DNA of 51,688 bases from the NCBI RefSeq assembly GCF_014642735.1, contig NZ_BMIV01000015.1, positions 1 through 51,688 of the forward strand, in the 5' to 3' direction. The position numbers and the translations under genes are program-made. Of this stretch, positions 44,187 to 51,688 are shown one piece after another. The notes below the pieces were generated by a model. The model had not been told where the DNA came from, ran no database searches, and was given only the letters and a program-made list of their open reading frames with translations. Numbering within the stretch: the first letter of the stretch is position 1; each line of letters starts with the position of its first letter. This DNA comes from Paracoccus acridae (GTDB lineage: Bacteria > Pseudomonadota > Alphaproteobacteria > Rhodobacterales > Rhodobacteraceae).

Positions 44187-44866
44187 TGACCGTGCCCGGC
44201 GTCACCCCAGTACGGGCGACGACCCTGTCGCCGCTCCATTACCACAGCCTCCCTGTACCATCAGGCACGGCAACAATCGCGGAGTTTCTGGCTGACCGAT
44301 CCATGAGCTATGCGATTGCCAATGCAATGGGAGCGCTTTCGTCCTCCGTGGCTCTTCCAAGGGTAAAGGACTACAGGCGGGACCTGGAGGTCCTGCCATG
44401 GATGGCGTCGGTGTTCACGGCGGTCAACCCGTCCCTCCTGCCCCAGATCGGTAAGCGGCTAAACCTGGACAGCGAGGGCGGCTACCAAAAGAAGATCATG
44501 GATGCCACCGGTACAGGCAACCTCAAGACCTGGTTCTACATCCAGGAGGTCGCCCCCGGAACGATTTACGAGGGTGCCATCTTTGGACCGGATCCATTCC
44601 TTATGGCAAGCGAGGCAGACGGCCGGAAAATCGATTACCTGATCATCCGGACTGGCCGCCACCTTGGTGGGATCGTCAAGCTGGAGCGAGCCCCTGATGT
44701 GGCAGCCGTACGTCTGAATGCCCACACGGCCCATCTCTTCGGCCAGGATCCGGCGACTGACCCGAATATGGAGGTTGATGTTTTCGCCCTCTACGACATG
44801 CAGTTCACAAGCCTGAAACCGCTTGAGGACGCAGCTCGCATCGTCGGCTCTTGGAGGACCTTTTGA
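44186..44866 (+). CDS. csc1: Csc1 (Cas5 of type I-D)
   Basis: A 226-aa Cas5-type subunit. It binds the 5' tag of the crRNA and caps the Cascade. The ATG shares one base with the csc2 stop (TGATG). Assignment rests on size, RAMP-like character and position directly after csc2, which is standard for I-D. Confidence 0.8.
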   Translation: MTVPGVTPVRATTLSPLHYHSLPVPSGTATIAEFLADRSMSYAIANAMGALSSSVALPRVKDYRRDLEVLPWMASVFTAVNPSLLPQIGKRLNLDSEGGYQKKIMDATGTGNLKTWFYIQEVAPGTIYEGAIFGPDPFLMASEADGRKIDYLIIRTGRHLGGIVKLERAPDVAAVRLNAHTAHLFGQDPATDPNMEVDVFALYDMQFTSLKPLEDAARIVGSWRTF

Positions 44867-46881
44867 TGCCTGAGGAAGATCGGTGTTCATTCGTCATTCC
44901 ACGGCACGCTGTTCCCGTGGGGGAGGAGGGACTTTCACCTCTTCAAGAGCAGATGCTCGACGCGCCGGAACCGGTACGGATCTTCTCGGCTCCTACAGGA
45001 GCGGGCAAGAGCTACGTTTTTCAAGTTGCAATGCGCAAGCGAGGGGCGCGGATCCTCTTCATTGTCCCAACCCGGCGCTTGGCCCAGAACCTTGCAGAAG
45101 GGCTTCGTCAGGACTTGCTCGATGTGGGCATGGCGGAAGACCAGGTTCTTGAACGGGTCTGTCTCTGGACGTCTGACGAGGGCCGCCGCATTCGGGCAGA
45201 GGATCCCAAGGCCGACGTGAACCGCCGCCGCATCCGGGAGATCCGGATGGAGGCGAGTCTTCCACAAGGGGGACTCATGATCGTTGCCACCCCAGAGAGT
45301 GTTGCTCACTACCTGCTAAAGCCTGCTTTCACTCAGGGTGGAGCCGATGTGCAGTCCATCGTCGATCTCCTTCGGCTCGACCATGTTGTCTTTGATGAGT
45401 TCCACACGATCGAGGCCCGCGGCATGGGTCTTTCAATGGCAATCGCGACCTTCCTGGCTCAGGATGCCACGGAAGCGAAGCTCACCTTTCTTTCAGCGAC
45501 CCCAATAGATCTGGTCACCTCGCTCGTTCACTTTGGCATCCCGCGAGAAAGCATCCTTGTAGAAGCTGAAACGGTCGTGACTGGTGGACCTGAGGAGACT
45601 GTCGGCATGCGGGCGATCCATGGTGATGTTACCGTCACGTTCCGCCGGGATGGGTCGATGGTCGAGGCGTTGGAAGCCTTCCGCCGGGAGATCATCGAAA
45701 CGTTGTCCCGCCCTAACGATAGCAAGGCAGGACAAGTAGTTCTAATTTTCGACTCCGTCCGGGATCTCCAGACATCGAAACAGGCCCTTGCAGCTTGGTT
45801 CGACGGGATCGGCATCAGTTGGGCAGAGCGGCTGGCGATCAGTTCAGTCGACGACTCGACCGATCTTGATCTGAATGGGCTTTTCGTCGTGGGCCGAGCT
45901 GCGGACCCGCTCAAGTACCGAGTGCTCATCGCAACAGCGAGCGTCGAGATGGGGGTGACCTTTCGAGCTGGGATGATCCTGATGAATCCCGGGCACGACC
46001 CCTGCTCCTTTGTTCAAAGGATCGGCCGGGTGGCACGGGGTGACATGGATGGTCAGGTCGTCGTCACATCATTCAGGTCAGAGAAGTCGGAGCCCGGATG
46101 GTACAGCCATGTTCGGCGTCAGTTGCTCGCGGAAACTCCGGTGGTTTCCATTGATCGCTTCATCGACTGTGTTCTGGACGGAGCGAGGGCGCGGTTTGAC
46201 GTAACTGAGCATGATCTTGATCAGATTGATGGCACCTTCCGTAAGATGCCGCAGTCGGCGGCCTGGGCCGCCGCACTTTTCTGGTGCGCTATGGAGGAGG
46301 GACTGGTGAGGCGAGGATATAAAGGTATCCGAACCACGCTCAGGAATTACCGCCCGAAAAAGGCCGCAGCCATGGCGGCTTGGCTTGGTGAGTTAGGCAA
46401 GATCGAGCTGCATTCTGCTCAGAATTGGCGCCAGGCTTTCCTCCAAGAGGCGTTAAGGCTCCGGATGATCGCTCCAGCTGTCTCCTTGGTAGATCCTGAC
46501 GGGAACCGCCGAAAGGTGCCATGGCACATCTGGGCTTCGGATGAGCGGCTGTCGAACATGCCGTCAAGGCTGCTCGATAATGGCGGGATCGAAGTCTCAA
46601 TTCCCATGTCGCTTGAGCAGGCTCTAAGCGACCTGAGCTATGATCGGCGGGTACGGCAACGTGAACAGATCCTGCTTCCCCATGTCGGGGAAACACCCCT
46701 TCTCGAAATCAATCGTCTGGTTGAAGGCTGCCTGACGATCCTGCGCAAGGCGGAAAGAGATCATCTGAAGGCAGAGCAGCGGACCGCACGGGAAATTGGA
46801 GAGCGGCTGATCCGGCTTACTCGAATTGTGCCAACATTCGAGGGCCTCATGGATACAGCCAATAGCAATACAGCCCATTGA
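44866..46881 (+). CDS. cas3': Cas3' helicase without HD domain
   Basis: A 671-aa superfamily-2 helicase. Walker A is APTGAGKS at 42-49, the DExH box is DEFH at 177-180, followed by SATP and a C-terminal QRIGRVARGD motif. There is no HD nuclease, in keeping with type I-D, where it lies on Cas10d. It starts with a one-base overlap (TGATG) on csc1. It is the last gene of the operon, instead of the first as in the usual I-D order. Confidence 0.87.
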   Translation: MPEEDRCSFVIPRHAVPVGEEGLSPLQEQMLDAPEPVRIFSAPTGAGKSYVFQVAMRKRGARILFIVPTRRLAQNLAEGLRQDLLDVGMAEDQVLERVCLWTSDEGRRIRAEDPKADVNRRRIREIRMEASLPQGGLMIVATPESVAHYLLKPAFTQGGADVQSIVDLLRLDHVVFDEFHTIEARGMGLSMAIATFLAQDATEAKLTFLSATPIDLVTSLVHFGIPRESILVEAETVVTGGPEETVGMRAIHGDVTVTFRRDGSMVEALEAFRREIIETLSRPNDSKAGQVVLIFDSVRDLQTSKQALAAWFDGIGISWAERLAISSVDDSTDLDLNGLFVVGRAADPLKYRVLIATASVEMGVTFRAGMILMNPGHDPCSFVQRIGRVARGDMDGQVVVTSFRSEKSEPGWYSHVRRQLLAETPVVSIDRFIDCVLDGARARFDVTEHDLDQIDGTFRKMPQSAAWAAALFWCAMEEGLVRRGYKGIRTTLRNYRPKKAAAMAAWLGELGKIELHSAQNWRQAFLQEALRLRMIAPAVSLVDPDGNRRKVPWHIWASDERLSNMPSRLLDNGGIEVSIPMSLEQALSDLSYDRRVRQREQILLPHVGETPLLEINRLVEGCLTILRKAERDHLKAEQRTAREIGERLIRLTRIVPTFEGLMDTANSNTAH

Positions 46882-47027
46882 TCGCTGAGGGGATATACTG
46901 GTTCTCCAGATCTAGGATCTTACAGAAGCTCATGATTTACGAGCTGCTGTTTGGGGCCATGAAGTGGACCTGTTGATTAGATGATGCCTCAGAGCATCAT
47001 GCACTTGATAGGAATTACGGTCCGCAT

Positions 47028-47055
47028 TGAGGCACACTCCTTTGAGCGTTAGGAA
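47028..47055 (+). repeat. Degenerate CRISPR repeat (psi -1)
   Basis: The end (GAGCGTTAGGAA) resembles the repeat end GAGGGGTTAGGAG, and ACTCC precedes it as GTTCC does in true repeats. It ends about 58 bases before the next pseudo-repeat. The stem is nearly lost. Confidence 0.4.
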
Positions 47056-47087
47056 CACTGCTTTTTGAAACTGTTGGAAAGCCATTA

Positions 47088-47113
47088 GTCCTGCTCCCAG
47101 CGGGGAGCAGGAG
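47088..47113 (+). repeat. Degenerate CRISPR repeat with 9-bp stem (psi 0)
   Basis: GTCCTGCTCCC, AGCG, GGGAGCAGGAG aligns to the CRISPR repeat with about 21 of 26 positions alike, and starts 63 bases before the first clear repeat, one array period. Unlike true repeats, whose stem is about four base pairs, it can form a perfect 9-bp stem. Confidence 0.6.
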
Positions 47114-47150
47114 CCGCCTGTTGCTGACCTAACGGACCATCCCGTTACGC

Positions 47151-50100
47151 GTCCTTGTTCCCCATGAGGGGTTAGGAGAACGAGGTGTCGAACGAGGGCT
47201 TCGGCCTGCTGACCGTTCCTGTTCCCCTAAGGGGTTAGTGATAGCCCGGCACGAACCATTCGGGCGGGGTTGTAGTTCTCGTTCCCCATGAGGGGTTAGG
47301 AGATTTCCGGCATCACGGCCACGCGCTCGACAACCTCGCGTTCCTGTTCCCCATGAGGGGTTAGGAGCGTATCAACGATCCGCAAGCCAAGAAAATCTGG
47401 GCAAGTTCCCGTTCTCCATGAGGGGTTAGGAGGAGCTTGCGAAGCAAACAGCTGCCTTCGCCAAGGTGGTTCTTGTTCCCTATAAGGGGTTAGGAGATCA
47501 AAGATCCGGAAATCGTAATTAATGACTAAAAGCGTATTCCCGTTCTCCAGGAGGGGTTGGGAAGTCCCTGACTTCGATCAGGCCACGATGGACGGCAGAG
47601 TGTTCCAGTTCCCCATGAGGGGTTAGGAGATCCGGCACGGCAGGGGCGGGGACGAGCGCGCTCAGGTTCCAGCTCCCGTGAGGGGTTAGGAAAACGCCGA
47701 CGGGCTGCCTGCGACCAACGACGCTTCCAGTACCAGTTCCCCAGGAGGGGTTAGGAGGAAGCCCAAGCCGCCGAACTGGCGCGGCTGCGTGAGGTGGGTT
47801 CTGTTCCCCCGAGGGGTTAGTAGCAGATGCAGCTGACCGGGCTGCCGCTCTACATGCCCGTTCCAGTTCCCCATAAGGGGTTAGAAGAAGCCCGACCTGA
47901 ACGCCAAGCCCATCGCCGTCGTCGCGTTCCCCATGAGAGGTTAGGAGACCGATCCCGCCGCCTGCATCTCTCCTGCCCATGCCGCGTTCCCGTTCCCCAG
48001 GAGGGGTTGGGAAAACCTTCCGGCATGGGGTAAGGACCTGAACAACGAGGGTCCCCGCTCCCCGTGAGGGGTTAGGAGTTGTCTGGGCTGAGCCAACGAT
48101 AGATCGAGCTCTGAAGGTTGTAGGTCCCCATAAGAGATTAGGAGGACGCCCTTACCGGGGAAGCGAAAGGGGACATTCGCACGTTCCAGATCCCCATGAG
48201 GGGTTAGGAGACAAGCGCGATGATGACTGCGGACCAGAAGGCACCAGGTCCCCGTTCCCCATGAGGGGTTAGGAGACGCATCCTCCAAGTTCGGCAGGGG
48301 GCGCGGGGCCGGGTCCCCGTTCCCCATGAGGGGTTAGGAGGCAATCTTCGGCAACGTCCTGAACCGGTCGCTGGACAGTTCCTGTTCCACATGAGGGTTA
48401 GGAGTATCCCGGCAAGGCGTTCCGTCGTCAGTCGGGCGCACGTTCCCGTTCCCTATGTGGGGTTAGGAGGTCGGAAACACTGTATTCGGCAAAGCCCTGG
48501 AGGAGTTCCTGTTCCCCATGAGGGGTTAGGAGACGGCCATTCAGTATTGTGTTGGGACGGGCGCTTGGGGTCCTCGTTCCCGTTCCCCATGAGGGGTTAG
48601 GAGGTAGCAAACCCCAACGTGCCCGCCGCGCCAACCGGCTTGTTCCAGCTCCCCATAAAAGGGGTTAGGAGTTCGTGGACCCAACACAGGTGATGGTTCC
48701 AGACTTGGAGTTTCAGGTCCTCATGAAGGGTTAGGAGCGTGTCTACCACTACATCCCGCTGCTGGCTGACCGCGTTCCAGTTCCTCACTAAGGGTTAGGA
48801 GATGCGCGATAACGGGCTGACCAAGGACAAGGCGATGAAGGTTCCCGTTCCCATGAGGGGTTAGGAGATCCTCTCGGAACGCGCTCGCCGTGAACAGATT
48901 ATCACGTTCCTGTTCCTCATGAGCTGTTAGGAGATCACCGGCTTGAGCGCGACACGCTCGATCAGGCCCGTGTCTGTTCCCCATGAGGGGTTAGGACTTG
49001 CCGTCGGTGGTCAGCACGACGACGCGGCCCGCCACGTTCCAGTTCCCCATAAGGGGTTAGGACGCCCGTGGTGAAACGATTACCCACGCGCACCTGTCGG
49101 GTTCCAGTTCCCGATGAGGGGTTAGGAGCAGTCCGAATGGTATCAAGCCCGCTGGCTCGTCGCCCGTTCCCCATGAGGGGTTAGGAGACCCCCGAGGAAA
49201 CCCCGATCTATTCCGCGATCGCCAAGTTCTAGATCCCTATGAGGGGTTAGGAGTACAAGGAAATTGCTCTTCCCGGCACCCTCCAGCCAGTTCCCATTCC
49301 CCATGAAGGGTTAGGAGGAATGCGTGATGCAGCTTGCGCCCACGCAATCGCTTGCCCGGGTTCCCGTTCCCCATGAGGGGTTAGGAGGGCAAAGCCGCCG
49401 AAGCTGACCTGATTATTGGCATCGGTTCCAGTTCCCTATGAGGGGTTAGGAGCAGAGATCGAAGAGCGCGCAGCCGAGCGGCAGGCCCGTTCCCCTTCCC
49501 CATGAGGGGTTAAGAGTTGAAGCCGGTCTTGCCCTGGCTGACCTCGGCCACGGGGTTCCAGTTTCCCATGAGGGGTTAGGAGTACGAAACGCTGCGGCCA
49601 GACCAGTCGCGCGGCATGGTTCCAGTTCCTTATGAGGGGTTAGGAGAAGATATGCGGCTCGGACTCTGCTGGTGAGGAAGGCTTGTTCCAGCTCTCCATG
49701 AGGGGTTAGGAGCAGGTCGAGCAGATCAGCGCCGACAACAACCCCCCAACCGTCCCCGTTCCCCATGAGGGGTTAGGAGACCGTCCGGGAGATGGCCAAC
49801 CAGAGCGCGCAGGCTGGTTCCTGTTCCCCATGAGGGTTTAGGAGAGCATCAGGTGCGTCAGTTCGCGGACGCGGCCCGGAAGGTTCCCGTTCTCCAGGAG
49901 GGGTTAGGAATACGCTGTCCGCTTCAACGAAGCCGAGGTTGCCTGTATGTCCCAGTTCCCCGCCTGGGATTAGAAGGAAGCCCAAGCCGCCGAACTGGCG
50001 CGGCTGCGTGGAGTGGTTTCAGTTCCCCGCGAGGGGTTGGGAGTTCGTGACCCAACATAAGTGATGGTTCCAAACTTGGCTTCTTAGTTCCACATGTGGG

Positions 50101-50172
50101 GTTGGGAGAGACATGGGCGTCCTCCTTCTGCCGTAATGGGGCAGGTTCCAGTTCCCCAAAACGGGTTAGGAG
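47151..50172 (+). CRISPR. Type I-D-associated CRISPR array, 47 repeats, 46 spacers
   Basis: Repeats of about 28 bases with a modal form GTTCCMGTTCCCC followed by ATGAGGGGTTAGGAG; spacers are about 32-40 bases. I located 47 repeats, from 47151 to 50145 (starts), by hand. Each has a short C-rich/G-rich hairpin (CCCC-ATGA-GGGG) followed by a conserved 8-base end GTTAGGAG, which is the expected 5' tag after Cas6 cleavage. Repeats vary in sequence and by one to two bases in length throughout, and the four or five nearest the right end are the most changed. This fits a leader on the left. Orientation follows the cas operon. Confidence 0.9.
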
Positions 50173-50330
50173 CACTTGGCCTTGTCTGCGAGAGTCTGGG
50201 CCAGGACGCGCATCTGTTTCCGGTGCTCGCGTGCTTCAGCATTGGCCTCGTCCAGCATGCGCTCGATTTCTTTAAGGTGCTTGTGTATGTCCTGCAGAAC
50301 CTCAAGCAGTTGCTCCTTGGTGACGGTCAT
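50166..50330 (-). CDS. Small coiled-coil protein, 54 aa
   Basis: A 54-aa helical protein (MTVTKEQLLEVLQDIHKHLK, then EIERMLDEANAEAREHRKQM). It starts with an ATGA overlap with the previous gene of the minus-strand trio. Its stop TAA and last codons lie in the final CRISPR repeat, so the array has reached into, or replaced, its 3' end. Confidence 0.6.
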   Translation of the reverse strand: MTVTKEQLLEVLQDIHKHLKEIERMLDEANAEAREHRKQMRVLAQTLADKAKCS

Positions 50331-50575
50331 CGCTGGCTCTCGGTCAGATCGAGGTGACATTCGATGCGGTCGAGGCGGTCCTTGAGGTGCTCGATCTCAC
50401 CATCACTGGCCGAGGTTGCGGTAACAAGAGCGGACACCAAGTGATCAAGGGAGCTGAGCTGCCCGTTCATTGCGCGCATGCACATGCGCATTTCCCGCAG
50501 GTCAGCGTGCATATCGTCTTGGCGTTTAAGCAAGGCGTGCAGATGCTCAAGCACGAGGCTCTTGGTCTCGGTCAT
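50327..50575 (-). CDS. Small coiled-coil protein, 82 aa
   Basis: An 82-aa heptad-rich protein (MTETKSLVLEHLHALLKRQD, then DMHADLREM). The ATG at 50575 overlaps the preceding stop (ATGA). The text resembles short coiled-coil proteins found widely in alphaproteobacteria. Start codons farther upstream were rejected as they have no site and overlap the previous gene. Confidence 0.65.
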   Translation of the reverse strand: MTETKSLVLEHLHALLKRQDDMHADLREMRMCMRAMNGQLSSLDHLVSALVTATSASDGEIEHLKDRLDRIECHLDLTESQR

Positions 50576-50754
50576 GACTTTGCCCCCACAAGCACAAGCA
50601 TAACTACGATTGTGGCGGTAATGGCCCCCACCATCATCCAAGGCACGAACATCAGCCACGGATACTTGGCATCGCGCAGCTCGCGCTTCGCCAAGAGCAA
50701 GCGGGTCTCGGCGTTGAGCCTGCGCGTCTCCGCTTCCATGTCATCCTCGGTCAT
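50572..50754 (-). CDS. Small membrane protein, 60 aa
   Basis: A 60-aa protein with a charged N-terminal helix and one or two C-terminal membrane passes (about 34-57). A GGGGGAATG precedes the ATG. It is the first of three genes linked by four-base overlaps. The set may form a small membrane complex, and phage or plasmid origin is possible. Confidence 0.6.
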   Translation of the reverse strand: MTEDDMEAETRRLNAETRLLLAKRELRDAKYPWLMFVPWMMVGAITATIVVMLVLVGAKS

Positions 50755-50990
50755 GCATTCCCCCTAGAAGCAATCGTGACGACCGTGCCAATGATCCTCT
50801 GCATTGCCGATCCAGACAAGCCCGGCGAGGATGCTCGCGATGACAAGCACGTGGCCTGTTTGCTGATGCCCACGCTGATGGACACGGCACAGCCAGGATG
50901 AAGGTGAGCCAGACCGATCGTGTCAGCCGCGAGAAGGTGCTGACAGCCGAAACTCCAGGGGATCGCGCTTCAAGGGCTGCGAGACAATCC

Positions 50991-51245
50991 AGGAGCGACC
51001 CGAGCCCGCTCTACACCAGTGCCTGCGAAAACGACCTGCGTGCCTGCATAACCAAGCGCCGGATCTCGGACAGCACCATGAGCGCCGCTGACCGGCAAGT
51101 CCGCGACGTCATGCTCGGGTTGATGAAGACCTGCCGAAAGCTCGGCATCTCCTTCTTTGCCTATCTCGGCGATCGCCTCGGCCTCAGCGGCACTGGAGAG
51201 CGCATCCCCCCGCTACCCGATCTGGTGGGCGTGCCACCGGCGTAA
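50991..51245 (+). pseudogene. IS66-like transposase, C-terminal remnant
   Basis: The text NDLRACITKRRISDSTMSA, then MLGLMKTCRKLGISFFAYLG and a closing IPPLPDLV, matches the C-terminal end of IS66-type transposases as I remember them. The catalytic core is missing. The frame is open upstream to 50898 but that part does not look like transposase. Confidence 0.6.
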
Positions 51246-51688
51246 ACTCACACCGCCGCGCAATCTGCCCCACTTACCTGCTAACAGCCTCAGCCAACTG
51301 AGTAGTATTTACCGGCTTAACTTTAGAGAGGCCTCAGTAATTCGCTGAAATGCGGATCAGGGGGACAGTCCGAGTATTGTTGATGTACAGCCGGTAAGCG
51401 GTTCTCTTTTGGCAATGTCTGCAGAGTGCCGTCAGAAGCCCACTCTGCGTTCAAAAAGACGCCTCTCGAACGGCTTTGGGCTACCGAAGTGCTGCCCTGA
51501 TAGGAGAACGCGGGCCCGGTATCTGGCCACCTGCCCTTCTCAGCGACAGCGCCGGTCAGCGGCACCTTGGGTTGCACATGTCAACAAACGACCGTTTCAT
51601 CGCGCCTTAGATAACTGTCTGAAGTGTTCGGTAGCTTGAAGGTACAGAAGCACCACCTCCCCGAAACCTTCCTGTCCGCATCGCGCTC
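51246..51688. other. Right edge, no gene assigned
   Basis: About 440 bases with short frames on both strands, none supported. It may be the left part of an IS or a regulatory region of a gene outside the window. Confidence 0.4.

Larger units (their letters stand above)
46882..47150 (+). other. Leader region of the CRISPR array with hairpins and pseudo-repeats
   Basis: About 270 bases between cas3' and the first clear repeat. Three inverted repeats stand out: ATGATGC/GCATCAT at 46981-47000, CCTGCTCCC/GGGAGCAGG at 47090-47111 and TAACGG/CCGTTA at 47130-47147. Two of the hairpins or nearby words resemble the CRISPR repeat. No clear promoter was found; read-through from the cas operon is possible. 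Confidence 0.6.

Noticed and set aside
47088..47113. Leader hairpin read as a terminator of cas3'
   Set aside because: No T tract follows, and its sequence and spacing match the CRISPR repeat better.
47114..47150. A match between this spacer-like segment and the cas6 promoter (39506-39525)
   Set aside because: Only a gapped partial similarity (GTTGxTGA plus scattered bases) was found by eye; it does not begin at the seed end, so it is not evidence of self-regulation.
47519..50175. Many minus-strand frames in the array encoding repeated LLTPHGELE-like text
   Set aside because: They are translations of the CRISPR repeats. Period, spacer diversity and lack of start sites show they are not genes.
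50772..50897. A further small minus-strand gene before the tiny-gene trio
   Set aside because: A frame with a hydrophobic patch (LVIASILAGLVWIG) and a stop at the right place is visible, but it has no start codon with a ribosome site; it may be a decayed gene.

Overview
The window is GC-rich alphaproteobacterial DNA. Codon use, the Rhodobacteraceae-type small proteins (for example the DUF6525-like and DUF1206 proteins) and the many plasmid-style genes suggest a Paracoccus-like member of the Rhodobacterales, on a plasmid, chromid or genomic island. No rRNA or tRNA gene was recognised. Species and replicon type are inferences.

Layout. (1) 0.1-11.4 kb is a defence cluster: a Septu-like ATPase/HNH pair, a PD-(D/E)xK-type protein, a FitAB-type toxin-antitoxin pair with two well-placed operators, and a complete type I restriction-modification operon (hsdR-hsdM-hsdS) that follows fitB directly. 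(2) 11.5-22.2 kb is plasmid-like and eroded: a secreted trypsin-like protease, the 3' end of a ParB-like gene joined to a 5'-truncated ArdC antirestriction gene, tiny overlapping ORFs, a VapBC pair whose toxin lacks an active-site acid, an AT-rich membrane-protein gene, long GC-rich stretches with a perfect 18-bp inverted repeat, and a DUF4942 gene cut by an IS21-family remnant. (3) 22.2-31.4 kb is ordinary metabolic DNA: a DUF1206 membrane protein, a COG0523 metallochaperone GTPase, and a LacI-regulated operon with an amino-acid-type ABC transporter, a D-2-hydroxyacid dehydrogenase, a PfkB kinase and an MhpD-like hydratase. (4) At 31.7-33.3 kb an IS3-family element sits between the first 34 codons of a NarK-like gene and the tail of a DUF465-like gene, so sequence has been lost there. 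(5) 33.5-50.2 kb is a second defence island: a three-gene overlapping cassette (DUF429-like, an unknown 528-aa protein, a two-HKD phospholipase-D-like protein) that I do not recognise as a named system, a WYL-domain regulator, and a type I-D CRISPR-Cas interference operon (cas6, cas10d, csc2, csc1, cas3') with a 47-repeat array. No cas1, cas2 or cas4 is present. (6) 50.2-51.7 kb holds three tiny coupled genes and an IS66-like transposase remnant.

How the parts work together. The I-D operon encodes what is needed to mature crRNA, build Cascade and degrade targets, but not to acquire spacers. The array looks like one that is no longer refreshed: repeats differ from one another along its whole length, two spacers occur twice with mutations, and two repeat-like hairpins lie upstream of the first clear repeat. 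The WYL protein is divergent from cas6, and an inverted repeat overlaps its own start codon, so it is the likely switch for itself and perhaps for the cas operon. The strongest candidate for an undescribed system is the 33.6-38.5 kb cassette, whose last gene overlaps the WYL regulator gene tail to tail.
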